28,006 nucleotides of DNA from JAHHUA01 sp036635475 (GTDB lineage Bacteria; Bacillota; Clostridia; Oscillospirales; Ruminococcaceae). Of the stretch, positions 16,201 to 24,134 are shown in pieces. The stretch is taken from NCBI GenBank assembly GCA_036635475.1, contig JAVWQH010000027.1, positions 1 through 28,006 of the forward strand, written 5' to 3'. The first letter of the stretch is position 1. Every line of letters starts with the position of its first letter. Made by a program: the position numbers and the translations under genes. A model generated the notes under the pieces. It worked only from the letters and a program-made list of their open reading frames with translations. It was not told the DNA's origin and did not search any database.

Positions 16201-17587
16201 CAAATGTGTTGAACGTTTCAACAATTTCTCCGTTAAGCAGTTTAACCGCACCAATTTCAGTTATTCTTTCGCTAGATGCGGAAAGACCTGTTGTTTCGAG
16301 GTCGAAAATTATAAATTGGTCTTTAAATGATATTGATTTTTCACCATCTACAGCACTGACTGTATCATTTACAAGATAACCCTCAACACCGTATATTATT
16401 TTAAAATCATGTCCGCCTTTTTTAATCTTAGCCGCCGCTGTCATAGCATCTGGGAAAGCTTGAACAACTCCATGGTCAGTTATGGCACAAGCATTATGCC
16501 CCCAATCGCCAAGCATTTTTACAAGCTCTGTGGCAGGTGTCATTCCGTCCATTGAGGACATATTTGTGTGCATATGTAATTCCACTCGCTTTTTTGGAGC
16601 TGTATCCACCTTTTTAATTTTTTTAACAGTGGCTATATCTGTGGCTTTTATTATAGTTTCCTGATCAAATGTATCAAAAGTTGCCTCGCCTTTCACAAGG
16701 ACTGTGTCCCCCGTTGAAAGAGCATCAAGTGCATCTCTTTTTGATTTGTCAGCAAAAATTTTCATAGTTATTGAGCTGGAATAATCGGTAAAATCGAATG
16801 TGTAAATCGTTTTCTTTCCGTCTTGTATATCTCTGCTGTCCTTTTTAAAAATATCTCCCCAAAGAGTTACTTTTCCCGTTTCCATTGTCACTTCTTTGAT
16901 TAAAGTTGGTTTTTCCTTAACTTCTTTTCCCATAATAACAAGCATATCTTGAGTTTCAAAAGGAAGTCCCTCTGTATCAAACGATACTTTTGCAGTTTTC
17001 ATTTCCTTTGCCACGTTAGTTTTATCTTCACGAGGTTTATACTCAGTTTTTGGCAGTTCATTTTCAGTTTTTTCAAGCATTTGTGTCAGTTGCCCTGTAA
17101 TTTCGCTTGTTTGAGTAAGACCGGAGAATTTAACATTCAAATTCAGTCCAAATTCATTGACAATAACATTTTTAATTTTAACGTCAACACCTGTTTGAGT
17201 TAAAATTTCTTCTCCGCCATGAGTTAAGTTTATCACAAAATTGTCATCTTCAAGTTCTGCGGTTGCACCCTCAAAAAAGCCATTCACCATTGCACCGCTT
17301 TTTCTAACTTCAATAATAATTTCGTCAAGATATTCGGGAGCTAATAATTCATAGTTATATTTTGTCTGTATTAGAACATCTTTTAAGTTAAGGCTAACTT
17401 TAATTGCTTTTTCTAAATCTGAAACTTTTTCTTTTTTAATTAGTGTATCAGGTTCAACTGTTATTTCTGCTGTTCTCATCTCTCGGCATATAGTCAAACG
17501 TCTTATTCCGCTGTTAAATAACGCATCATCACAGGAGGATTTTATATAATCTCCGAATATTTCGTTTATGGTTTTTAGTTTTTGCAT
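13259..17587 (-). CDS. polC: DNA polymerase III alpha subunit, PolC type
   Basis: PolC is the replicative polymerase of low-GC Gram-positives, with built-in 3'-5' proofreading. The 1442-residue protein has an N-terminal region (1-220), an OB-fold (about 235-325), and the first part of a PHP domain (VELHMHTNMSS, 335-345). It continues with an inserted DEDD exonuclease (FIIFDLETTGL at 425; D429, E431; HRACDDA at 569) and the rest of PHP. The polymerase core follows: YLVGSRGSVGSS at 883, a zinc knuckle with C914, C917, C939 and C942, and PDIDLNF with catalytic D968 and D970. The C-terminus ends in QTTLF, a beta-clamp binding motif. ggagg precedes the ATG. It is flanked by MEP-pathway genes on both sides. 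Confidence 0.98.
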   Translation of the reverse strand: MQKLKTINEIFGDYIKSSCDDALFNSGIRRLTICREMRTAEITVEPDTLIKKEKVSDLEKAIKVSLNLKDVLIQTKYNYELLAPEYLDEIIIEVRKSGAMVNGFFEGATAELEDDNFVINLTHGGEEILTQTGVDVKIKNVIVNEFGLNLNVKFSGLTQTSEITGQLTQMLEKTENELPKTEYKPREDKTNVAKEMKTAKVSFDTEGLPFETQDMLVIMGKEVKEKPTLIKEVTMETGKVTLWGDIFKKDSRDIQDGKKTIYTFDFTDYSSSITMKIFADKSKRDALDALSTGDTVLVKGEATFDTFDQETIIKATDIATVKKIKKVDTAPKKRVELHMHTNMSSMDGMTPATELVKMLGDWGHNACAITDHGVVQAFPDAMTAAAKIKKGGHDFKIIYGVEGYLVNDTVSAVDGEKSISFKDQFIIFDLETTGLSASSERITEIGAVKLLNGEIVETFNTFVNPERAISAKITELTGITDEMVQDAPHEKEALEKFYEFCGGDEAVLVAHNAPFDTGFIKQAAARNGFTYNFTSIDTVIIARSLYKDIKNHKLDTVAKYLKLSDFNHHRACDDAKILSEIFIRMIETMSTEMDISTTDEINMALTGGDPKKLPSYHIIILVKNLVGLKNLYKLISFSHLKHYYKKPRILKSELVRYREGLIIGSACEAGELFRAVKDGKQWGELQDIASFYDYLEVQPIGNNMFMLREGMVSTVEELQNFNRTIIKLGERLKKLVVATGDVHFGTPADAVFREIMMTGQGFKDAAQQAPLYLRTTDEMLKEFDYLSEEKAYEIVVENTNLIADMIEEIRPFPEGTFTPTIEGAEEDLERITWNRAREIYGENVPEPVSKRLERELNSIIKHGFAVLYIIAQKLVAKSESDGYLVGSRGSVGSSFVATMAGISEVNPLIPHYVCPKCKHSEFITDGSVGSGFDLPPKNCPVCGESYNRDGHDIPFETFLGFNGDKAPDIDLNFSGEYQSNAHRYTEELFGSSHVFKAGTISTIADKTAYGFVKKYIDSKGMNLSKAETERLTIGCTGVKRTTGQHPGGMVVIPADHEVYDFTPVQHPADSSDSGVVTTHFDFHSIHDTILKLDILGHDVPTMYKYLEDMTGIKIMEVDMSDPAVITLFTSPEALGVTEEDIDCNTGTLGIPEMGTPFVRQMLIDSRPKSFSDLLQISGLSHGTGVWLGNAQELIKAGICTISNVIGTRDSIMTTLIYKGLDPNMAFKIMEITRKGNATKLLTQEHFDAMKEHGVEQWYVDSCMKIQYMFPKAHAAAYVIAAIRLCWFKIHRPLEFYATFFTVRGGDFDAELAISGIEAVKLKMDELKIKGNEKTVKEGDLLGALQVTREMLARGFEFLPVDLYKSHYKVYKCEDGKIRIPFSALKGVGESAAKNLFDIAKEGNFISCDDVAARAKVSKSVIETLKQAGALNGIPDSSQTTLF

Positions 17588-17614
17588 TTTTTCCTCCTTG
17601 TTTTCAAAAATCCG

Positions 17615-18664
17615 TTACATCTGATTAATATGATACAAAAGCCTTTCAAGAAGTTTGCTTTCGTCAACTTTTTCAATTATTTCACCTTTTTTAAAAATCA
17701 ATCCGTTTCCATCTCCACCGGCAATTCCGATATCAGCTTCTCTTGCCTCGCCCGGACCATTAACTGCACAGCCCATAACCGCAACAGTTATATCTTTTTT
17801 AACATCTTTTAGTGCATCTTCAACTTTTTTTGCAAGCTCTATCAAATTTATTTTTGTTCTTCCGCAAGTTGGACAGGATATTATATTAACCCCACCTTTG
17901 CGTCTTCCGCTTGCCTTTATTATATCAAATCCCGCAGCAATTTCCTCAATTGGATTTTCTGTTAATGTGACTCTGATTGTGTCGCCTATGCCATCACAAA
18001 GCAGTGAACCTATGCCGATTGCTGATTTTAATATGCCCATATGTTTTGTCCCAGCCTCGGTCACCCCCAAATGCAACGGATAATCAAACATTTGAGATGC
18101 CAGCCTATAGGACTCAATCATTGTTGCAACATCTGAGCTTTTTATGGCAATTACTATATCATTAAAATCGTATTTTTCAAGAAGTTCACAGTGATATCTT
18201 GCACTTTCAACCAGTGCCTCAGGAGTTGGGCGACCATATTTTTTTAGTATTTCTTTTTCCACACAGCCACCATTAATACCTATTCTTATAGGTATATTTT
18301 TATTTTTACAGGCAATTGCAACAGCTTTAATTCTGTCATCTGAGCCAATATTTCCTGGGTTTATACGAATTTTATCAATACCTGCGTTGCAAGCTTCAAG
18401 GGCAATTTTATAGTCAAAATGTATATCAGCTACTAATGGTATTGAAATCTTGCTTTTGATTTTGTCAACAAGTGCCACACTTTCAAGAGTTGGCAATGCA
18501 ACTCTTAAAATTTGACAGCCTGCTTTTTCAAGTTCAATTGCCTGTGCAATATTTCCGTCCATATCCTCTGCCCTTACGCTCAGCATAGATTGAACAGCAA
18601 TATCATTATTTCCTCCAATTGAAACATTTCCTATTTTAACTTCTTTGGTTTTTTTCCTAATCAT
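17615..18664 (-). CDS. ispG: 4-hydroxy-3-methylbut-2-enyl diphosphate synthase (IspG/GcpE)
   Basis: IspG reductively opens the methylerythritol cyclodiphosphate ring to HMBPP in the MEP pathway, using a [4Fe-4S] cluster. The 349-residue product is the two-domain bacterial form: a TIM barrel (about 1-250) and a C-terminal cluster domain. The cluster ligands are C264, C267 (ISCPTCGRT) and C299 (MGCAVNGPGEA), with E306 as fourth ligand. Its start overlaps the rseP stop by one base (TAATG), showing coupled translation, and aaaggg lies just upstream. This oxygen-sensitive enzyme sits naturally with the Fe-S assembly genes elsewhere in the window. Confidence 0.97.
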   Translation of the reverse strand: MIRKKTKEVKIGNVSIGGNNDIAVQSMLSVRAEDMDGNIAQAIELEKAGCQILRVALPTLESVALVDKIKSKISIPLVADIHFDYKIALEACNAGIDKIRINPGNIGSDDRIKAVAIACKNKNIPIRIGINGGCVEKEILKKYGRPTPEALVESARYHCELLEKYDFNDIVIAIKSSDVATMIESYRLASQMFDYPLHLGVTEAGTKHMGILKSAIGIGSLLCDGIGDTIRVTLTENPIEEIAAGFDIIKASGRRKGGVNIISCPTCGRTKINLIELAKKVEDALKDVKKDITVAVMGCAVNGPGEAREADIGIAGGDGNGLIFKKGEIIEKVDESKLLERLLYHINQM

Positions 18665-19692
18665 TAGAATAACCCTTTCACCAATTTCAAAACGTCATTG
18701 AATGTTACGGCAATCATAAGTCCAAACAGCAAAAACATTCCTGTTGCGTGGACATATCCTTCATATTTTGATGGGACAGGTTTACCTATAATTGCTTCAA
18801 TTATAATAAATACAAGTCTTCCGCCGTCCAGTGCCGGTAAGGGCAAAAGGTTGAATATTCCAAGATTTATTGTTATAAATGCAATCATAAGCAGCAATGA
18901 ATTTATTCCCATTGTTGATGCCTCGCCTATTGCAGTTGCAACTCCAACAGGACCGGAAAGTTGGTTGAAACCAAACCTGCCTGTCACCAAGTCAATCAGC
19001 GAAACCCAAACTTGTTTTCCAATGGTCACTGCCCAGTTAAATGAATAACTAATAACTCCCATAGGAGAAAGTTTTTGACTGTATACTTTGAAATCAAGAT
19101 GTATTGTTTCTATTCCTTCAGCAACTTCGTCCATTTTAAATTGTATAGGAGGCAACTTTATTTTTTCTTTTTCACGCATTACTTCAAGTTCAATTTCTCC
19201 ATCTTTATCTCTCATAAACTCAAAAGTAATATCATTTGGTGTTCTAACTCTTGAACCATTTACTGATATAATTTCATCATTTGCTTTCAGATAATTTGAA
19301 CTTACAGAATTTTCGTCAAATACTGCAATCGTTGTCGTTCCAACAGTTCCGCTCATTATTACCAAAGTCAACACAATGAAATATCCCAAAATTAAATTCA
19401 TAGTTGCACCGGCAATTACAATACAAAATCTCTTGAAAACTGTTTTTTTGCCGAAAGCATTTTCGTCCGAACTGTCTTCGTCCTCGCCCTCCATACTTAC
19501 AAAACCACCAATTGGGAAAAGTCGAAGTGAATATGCTGTTTCACCTTTTTTTCTTTGAAACAGAACAGGCCCCATTCCCAGTGCAAATTCATTAACTTTA
19601 ACTCCGGAGAGTTTTGCAACTGTAAAATGTCCAAGCTCGTGGAAAAAGATTAAAAAGCCAAAAACTATCACTGCTAAAATAATCGATTTAAT
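18664..19692 (-). CDS. rseP: Site-2 intramembrane zinc metalloprotease (RseP/RasP), probably ATT-initiated
   Basis: RseP cleaves membrane substrates such as anti-sigma factors or signal-peptide remnants within the bilayer. The protein shows a first membrane helix with the zinc site HELGH, a PDZ domain (about 110-190, with KANDEIISVNGSRV), and a C-terminal helix carrying LPLPALDGGRL, whose aspartate is the third zinc ligand. The start is unusual. The first standard codon, GTG at 19671, lies 29 nt after the only ribosome site and would leave just ten residues before HELGH. An ATT at 19690-19692 is 8 nt after aagggagg and gives a family-like helix (KSIILAVIVFGFLIFF) of 17 residues before the histidine. 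I annotate the ATT form (342 residues; 335 from GTG). It overlaps the dxr stop. Confidence 0.9.
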   Translation of the reverse strand: MKSIILAVIVFGFLIFFHELGHFTVAKLSGVKVNEFALGMGPVLFQRKKGETAYSLRLFPIGGFVSMEGEDEDSSDENAFGKKTVFKRFCIVIAGATMNLILGYFIVLTLVIMSGTVGTTTIAVFDENSVSSNYLKANDEIISVNGSRVRTPNDITFEFMRDKDGEIELEVMREKEKIKLPPIQFKMDEVAEGIETIHLDFKVYSQKLSPMGVISYSFNWAVTIGKQVWVSLIDLVTGRFGFNQLSGPVGVATAIGEASTMGINSLLLMIAFITINLGIFNLLPLPALDGGRLVFIIIEAIIGKPVPSKYEGYVHATGMFLLFGLMIAVTFNDVLKLVKGLF

Positions 19693-20851
19693 GGCAAATT
19701 CCTCCCTTTGATAAATATTCTTCTGTAACTGTCCTAATCATTCTATCAATTTTCAAAATACTTTCAATTGAATACTCATAGGATTTAAGATTAACATTAT
19801 AAAGTATATGCTCAATTGCTCTTGAAATATCGTTAAAGCTGATTTTTCCTTTCAAAAACATTGAAACAGCTTGTTCATTGGCTGAATTAACAGCACATGG
19901 ATATAATCCACCTTTTTTTATTGCTTCTATTGCTAAAGGCAAGCACTTAAATGTTTGCATATCAGGTTTTTCAAATGTCAACTTGCCAATATCGGTTAAG
20001 GAAAGCTTTTTAACATCGCACTTTGTTCGGTTAGGATAGGTAAGCGCATATTGAATGGGGATTTTCATATCGGGAACGCCCATTTGTGCAATAACTGCAC
20101 CATCTTCAAATTCAATTGCTGAATGTACGATACTTTCTCGATGTATTACAACTTCAATCTGGTTTGGCTGTAAATCGAAAAGCCACATTGCCTCGATAAA
20201 TTCCAATCCTTTGTTCATTAAAGTGGCACTGTCAATTGTAATTTTAGCGCCCATACTCCAGTTTGGGTGGTTTAGTGCATCTTTAATTGTCATACTCTCC
20301 AATTGGTCAAAACTCTTTCCATGGAATGGTCCACCCGAGGCAGTTAAAATTATTTTAGATATTTTATTTTCGTTTGCACCTTGCATACATTGAAATATTG
20401 CCGAATGTTCGCTATCTACGGGGAATATTTTCACTTTGTGTTTTTTTGCCGACTCAATAACTAATTTTCCGCCTGCAACAAGGGTTTCTTTATTGGCAAG
20501 TGCAATATCGTGACCTGTTTCAATTGCTTTCATCGTAGGAACAAAGCCAGCTAATCCGACAATTGCATTTAATACAATGTCAGATGGCATTTGTGCAATT
20601 TCACTTATTCCCTCATTGCCATATAAAACTTCAATATCCGTATCTGAAAGTGCTGATTTTAGCATTTCAAAAGCGGTTTTATCTTTGCATGCAACGCAGC
20701 GAGGAATAAACTCCCTCGCTTGTTTTTCTAATAATTTATAATTTGAATTTGCAGTCAATCCAACAACTTTATACCCCATTTTTCTGCAAACTTCCAGACT
20801 TTGTGTCCCGATTGAACCTGTTGAGCCAAGTATAGCTAAAGTTTTATTCAT
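19688..20851 (-). CDS. dxr: 1-deoxy-D-xylulose 5-phosphate reductoisomerase
   Basis: Dxr (IspC) rearranges and reduces deoxyxylulose phosphate to methylerythritol phosphate with NADPH, the committed MEP step. The 387-residue product has the NADPH-binding GSTGSIG (9-15), NKETLVAGG at about 120, the metal-binding D146 and E148 in FPVDSEHSAIFQ, and E217 in MNKGLEFIEAMWLF, as well as the SMGAKITIDSA block. Family length is normal. The ribosome site before the ATG is weak (gtgag). Its last codons contain the aagggagg site used by rseP, so the two are probably coupled. Confidence 0.97.
   Translation of the reverse strand: MNKTLAILGSTGSIGTQSLEVCRKMGYKVVGLTANSNYKLLEKQAREFIPRCVACKDKTAFEMLKSALSDTDIEVLYGNEGISEIAQMPSDIVLNAIVGLAGFVPTMKAIETGHDIALANKETLVAGGKLVIESAKKHKVKIFPVDSEHSAIFQCMQGANENKISKIILTASGGPFHGKSFDQLESMTIKDALNHPNWSMGAKITIDSATLMNKGLEFIEAMWLFDLQPNQIEVVIHRESIVHSAIEFEDGAVIAQMGVPDMKIPIQYALTYPNRTKCDVKKLSLTDIGKLTFEKPDMQTFKCLPLAIEAIKKGGLYPCAVNSANEQAVSMFLKGKISFNDISRAIEHILYNVNLKSYEYSIESILKIDRMIRTVTEEYLSKGGICH
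19701..19706 (-). promoter_or_regulatory. Ribosome-binding site that decides the rseP start
   Basis: On the minus strand gggagg (within aagggagg) lies inside the end of dxr, 8 nt before the in-frame ATT at 19690-19692 and 29 nt before the first in-frame GTG. No other Shine-Dalgarno-like sequence precedes the GTG. Confidence 0.8.
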
Positions 20852-20876
20852 TTATTACACATCTCACATTCGATTT

Positions 20877-21713
20877 TTATGCCATCACAAATGGAAATAG
20901 TTTTGATGCTATGTACATTGCCGGTACAACCATTAAGACGCTGTCGAACCTGTCAATAACTCCACCATGCCCAGGCATAATATTTCCAAAATCTTTTATT
21001 CCATACTGCCTTTTTATTGCCGATGCTGTCAAATCGCCAAGCATACTCAATCCCGACATAATTGGAGCAGCTATTAGAACTGATATGTAATTAATTTTTA
21101 TAGGCAAATTTACTATATATGAGAACTTTTCATATAAAAAAGACAGAACAAGTAAGCTTATCACGCAAATAATCACACCGCCTATTGCTCCTTCAACAGT
21201 CTTTTTCGGACTGATTTCCGGTGCAAACTTATGCTTTCCAAGATTAACTCCAACCAAATATGCACCTGTATCTGTAATCCAAGATGCTCCAAGTGTCATT
21301 AATACATAATAAAGTCCTGTTAATACTGTGTTTGTATCTCTGAAAAGTACAAATATTGTCAATGCAACAGGTACTAAAAATGCAAAGAAAAAACTGCAAG
21401 CTACTTGCTCAAATTTTATAGTTTTATGGTACTTAATCAAAACAGAAAACATTACTGCTATGAAAACATAAATTGCAAGGGGCAAGAAGTTTCTGAAAAT
21501 TTCTATGGGTGCAAACGGTATTGAAAATGCCAAAATCAGGCATAATCCGTCTAGCATAGCATTTTTATCATATCCTGATGCTCTCAGCAACTCATAAACT
21601 GACATTGTTGATATAACCGAAACCGCAATATTAATCACAATTGTATCGAAAAAGGCAAGTACCGAAAATAAAATAGCTAACCCAATAAGAGACGATATCA
21701 CTCTTGTTTTCAT
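20877..21713 (-). CDS. cdsA: Phosphatidate cytidylyltransferase (CDP-diglyceride synthase)
   Basis: CdsA makes CDP-diacylglycerol from phosphatidate and CTP, the branch point for all anionic phospholipids. The 278-residue membrane protein has about eight hydrophobic helices. The C-terminal signature is visible: SPKKTVEGAIGGV near residue 180 and LGDLTASAIKRQYGIKDFG followed by PGHGGVIDRFDS near 230-260. The metal-binding aspartates lie in LGDLTAS and DRFDS. The ATG follows the uppS stop immediately, with ggagg inside the end of uppS, so it is translationally coupled. Confidence 0.96.
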   Translation of the reverse strand: MKTRVISSLIGLAILFSVLAFFDTIVINIAVSVISTMSVYELLRASGYDKNAMLDGLCLILAFSIPFAPIEIFRNFLPLAIYVFIAVMFSVLIKYHKTIKFEQVACSFFFAFLVPVALTIFVLFRDTNTVLTGLYYVLMTLGASWITDTGAYLVGVNLGKHKFAPEISPKKTVEGAIGGVIICVISLLVLSFLYEKFSYIVNLPIKINYISVLIAAPIMSGLSMLGDLTASAIKRQYGIKDFGNIMPGHGGVIDRFDSVLMVVPAMYIASKLFPFVMA

Positions 21714-22433
21714 TTACAAAACTCCTCCAAATCTTCTTTGACGCTCAGAAAATATTTCAATTGCTTCGTCCAACGTATGAGATGTAAAATCAGGCCATAA
21801 TACGTCCAAAAAAACAAGTTCAGCATATGCGCCTTGCCAAAGCAAAAAATTAGATATTCTTTTTTCTCCACCCGGTCTGATAATTAAATCAGGGTCAGGC
21901 TGATTTTCTGTATATAAATACTTTGAAATACATTTTTCATCTATATCATCAGCTGAAATTTGATTTTTCATCAAATCATCAGCGATTTTTTTAACAGCAT
22001 AAATAATTTCATCTCTACCGCCATAATTAAGTGCTATGTTGACGATAAATCCATCATTTTCAGCAGACTTATTTTCAGCTACTTGTATTAATTCCTTTAA
22101 ATCCTCATCAAGCACAGATAAATCGCCTATAAATTTTATTTTTCCTTCTTTGCTTGTCTGAGAAATAAGATCATTCAAATATTGACGCAATAAATCCATT
22201 ATTGAGTCTACTTCCTCTTTGGGTCTTTTCCAATTTTCAGTTGAAAAAGCATAAACCGTTAAATATTTTACACCTATCTTGTTGCAGTATTTTGCAATAT
22301 CTCCAAATACTTTTGCACCTTTTTTGTGTCCGAAAGCCCTATCCATACCCTTAGATTTTGCCCATCTTCCATTTCCGTCCATAATTATCGCTATGTGGTT
22401 TGGAATTTTTATTTCTCTTGCTTCTACTGGCAT
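21714..22433 (-). CDS. uppS: Isoprenyl transferase (undecaprenyl diphosphate synthase)
   Basis: UppS extends farnesyl-PP with isopentenyl-PP to the C55 carrier lipid for cell-wall synthesis, linking the MEP enzymes here to peptidoglycan. The 239-residue product has the catalytic IIMDGNGRWAK (D19), GHKKGAK, the YAFSTENWKRP segment, GGRDEI, and a C-terminal PDLIIRPGGEKRISNFLLWQ followed by an aromatic-acidic stretch. All are typical cis-prenyltransferase blocks. The ATG is preceded by ggagg. It abuts cdsA with no gap. Confidence 0.96.
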   Translation of the reverse strand: MPVEAREIKIPNHIAIIMDGNGRWAKSKGMDRAFGHKKGAKVFGDIAKYCNKIGVKYLTVYAFSTENWKRPKEEVDSIMDLLRQYLNDLISQTSKEGKIKFIGDLSVLDEDLKELIQVAENKSAENDGFIVNIALNYGGRDEIIYAVKKIADDLMKNQISADDIDEKCISKYLYTENQPDPDLIIRPGGEKRISNFLLWQGAYAELVFLDVLWPDFTSHTLDEAIEIFSERQRRFGGVL

Positions 22434-22469
22434 TTATTTTCCTCCGATTGCAAGGTTTTTCATATTTTT

Positions 22470-22508
22470 ATAACTTCTGCCATAGCTAATTGCCTTGGCA
22501 GAAGTTAT
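22470..22508. other. 13-bp perfect stem-loop between frr and uppS
   Basis: A perfect 13-bp inverted repeat (ataacttctgcca/tggcagaagttat) with a 13-nt loop lies just after the frr stop and before the uppS ribosome site. No T run follows it on the minus strand, so it is unlikely to be an efficient terminator. It more likely affects mRNA processing or stability between the two cistrons. Confidence 0.6.
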
Positions 22509-22518
22509 TTTAAATAGA

Positions 22519-23073
22519 TTAGATTTCTGTGATTTCCTTGTCCTTTGCAGCAGATATTACATCAATTTCCTTACAGAAATTATCTGTTAAATCTTGAATT
22601 TCTTTCTCAAGAACTTTCAATTCATCTTCTGAAATTTCATTGTTTTTCTTGGAAGCTTTGAATTTATCGTTTGCATCTCGTCTTATTGAGCGGATTGCAA
22701 CCTTTGCTTCTTCACCTGTTTTTGAAATATCTTTGCAAATTTCTTTTCTTCTTTCAGATGTCAATGGAGGAAAAGCTATTCTGATAGTATTGCCATCATT
22801 TGCCGGATTAATTCCCAAATCAGAGGTTTGAATTGCTTTTTCAATTGCTTTTAATGTGCCTTTGTCCCATGGCTGAATTACAAGTATCCTTGCCTCAGAA
22901 ACAGAAACAGCCGCCATTTGATTTATTGGTGTTGGTGTTCCATAATAATCAACAATAATTTTGTTGAGAACAGCCGGATTGGCTCTTCCTGCTCTGATTG
23001 ATTGATATTCATTGTTTAGCGAATCAATCGTTTTGTTCATCTTCTCATTATAGGATTTAATTAATTCATTCAT
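22519..23073 (-). CDS. frr: Ribosome recycling factor
   Basis: RRF splits post-termination ribosomes together with EF-G. The 184-residue product has normal length and the typical features: an N-terminal helix, RAGRANPAVLNKI, the YYGTPTPINQMAAVSVSEAR segment, and the C-terminal helical region with RRDANDKFKASKK and a coiled helix ending in AAKDKEI. agagg precedes the ATG. It lies 38 bp after pyrH in the standard order. Confidence 0.97.
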   Translation of the reverse strand: MNELIKSYNEKMNKTIDSLNNEYQSIRAGRANPAVLNKIIVDYYGTPTPINQMAAVSVSEARILVIQPWDKGTLKAIEKAIQTSDLGINPANDGNTIRIAFPPLTSERRKEICKDISKTGEEAKVAIRSIRRDANDKFKASKKNNEISEDELKVLEKEIQDLTDNFCKEIDVISAAKDKEITEI

Positions 23074-23111
23074 ACTTTTTCCTCTTTTCTAATTATTAAT
23101 ATTACTAGGAC

Positions 23112-23819
23112 TTATTCAGTCACCAAAGTACCAATATTCTCGCCCATAACAGCTTTGACAATATTTTCGGATTCAACCATACTAAATACTAACAGCTTGA
23201 TTTTATTATCCTTACACATTGATGCCGCTGTACTATCCATAACAGCTAATTCATTTTTAAGAACTTCGCTGAATGTTAATGTGTCATATTTTTTGGCATT
23301 AGGATTTTTCTTTGGGTCACTGTCATATACTCCATCAACCATTGTTGCTTTTAATACAACATCTGCATTGATTTCTGCGGCACGAAGTGAAGCTGTTGTG
23401 TCAGTTGAAAAGAAAGGACTTCCTGTTCCGCAACCAAAAACAACAATCTTTCCTTGTTCAAGGTATTTCACAGCATTATCTTTCACAAATGGCTCTGCAA
23501 TTGGAATCATATGTACTGATGTCATAACAACAGCATCTTCTCCCAAAGATTTTAAAGTATCAGCAACTGCCAATGAATTCATAACTGTTGCCAACATTCC
23601 CATTTGGTCAGCGGTTGTTCTATCCATTGTTCCACTTGAACGTCCTCGCCAAAAATTTCCTCCCCCAACAACAACACCAACTTCAACACCATTATTTGCC
23701 AAAACTTTTATTTTTTCGCAAATATCAGTCAGTATTTTGAAATCATATCCCATTTTTTGTTCGCCAGCAAGCGCTTCACCGCTTAATTTAAGCAGCACTC
23801 TTTTATATTTCGGATTCAT
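23112..23819 (-). CDS. pyrH: UMP kinase
   Basis: PyrH phosphorylates UMP to UDP using ATP and is the hexameric, amino-acid-kinase-fold bacterial enzyme. The 235-residue product has LLKLSGEALAG at the start, VVVGGGNFWRGR, the TADQMGMLATVMN block, GCGTGSPFFSTDTTASLRA (UMP and ATP site) and the VDGVYDSDPKKNP segment. gggag precedes the ATG. It begins the long minus-strand run. The genes usually found upstream, rpsB and tsf, are not in the window; a degraded island lies there instead. Confidence 0.97.
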   Translation of the reverse strand: MNPKYKRVLLKLSGEALAGEQKMGYDFKILTDICEKIKVLANNGVEVGVVVGGGNFWRGRSSGTMDRTTADQMGMLATVMNSLAVADTLKSLGEDAVVMTSVHMIPIAEPFVKDNAVKYLEQGKIVVFGCGTGSPFFSTDTTASLRAAEINADVVLKATMVDGVYDSDPKKNPNAKKYDTLTFSEVLKNELAVMDSTAASMCKDNKIKLLVFSMVESENIVKAVMGENIGTLVTE

Positions 23820-23846
23820 ATTACAATTCTCCCTGTTGAATTAATA

Positions 23847-24002
23847 TTACTTTATTTTGACCGCTGTTCCGTAGGAAATAACCTCCGCAGCACCGTCAAT
23901 AATTGAGGCAGAGGCATATTTTTATTAACAACCGCATAAGCTCAAAGCTTTCCGCTCTTCTATGGTTCGTTTTGCAACTATAACACGAGCTTCTTTCATC
24001 AT
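23847..24002 (-). pseudogene. Degraded YbjQ-family (heavy-metal-binding domain) gene remnant
   Basis: Reading on the minus strand, the frame gives KEARVIVAKRTIEERKAL, then two consecutive stop codons, and then, in the same frame, KYASASIIDGAAEVISYGTA and VKIK. The second part is the C-terminal strand of YbjQ (DUF74) proteins, whose members end in a GTAVK-type motif. The first part resembles the EARE...R-IEEAKAL helix that precedes it. The roughly eight-residue link between them is present in scrambled form through small indels. The first half of the domain is missing. This looks like a formerly intact gene decayed by several indels and truncation. No function is expected. Confidence 0.75.
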
Positions 24003-24014
24003 TTGCGATTATTA

Positions 24015-24083
24015 TTATAATAAAATAAACTGCAATATAACAAGTAATGCAGTAATAATTGATGGTACTATAAGTTTTTTCAT
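24015..24083 (-). CDS. Possible 22-codon single-pass membrane peptide
   Basis: On the minus strand an ATG at 24083 opens MKKLIVPSIITALLVILQFILL, a basic start followed by one hydrophobic helix. It sits downstream of a promoter-like pair (24135-24163) with a moderate purine-rich region (ggggtgtgag) about 10-20 nt before it. A second short ATG overlaps it (ATG GAA AAA TGA). It could be a real small membrane protein, or the surviving N-terminal membrane segment of the degraded gene that follows directly. Sequence alone does not decide. Confidence 0.35.
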   Translation of the reverse strand: MKKLIVPSIITALLVILQFILL

Positions 24084-24134
24084 TTTTCCATACTCACACC
24101 CCCATCATATTAAAAATAATACTCTAACTCTTAT

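Noticed and set aside
17655..18083. 142-codon plus-strand frame opposite ispG
   Set aside because: It is a shadow of ispG codon structure; composition is Ser/Pro/Ile-rich with no motif.
22470..22508. Stem-loop between frr and uppS as an intrinsic terminator
   Set aside because: No T run follows on the coding (minus) strand; the sequence after the stem is A-rich, so I keep it only as an intercistronic hairpin.
23155..23844. 229-codon open frame opposite pyrH on the plus strand
   Set aside because: It mirrors pyrH, which is a clear conserved gene; the antisense product has low-complexity Ser/Thr/Phe composition and no recognisable motif.
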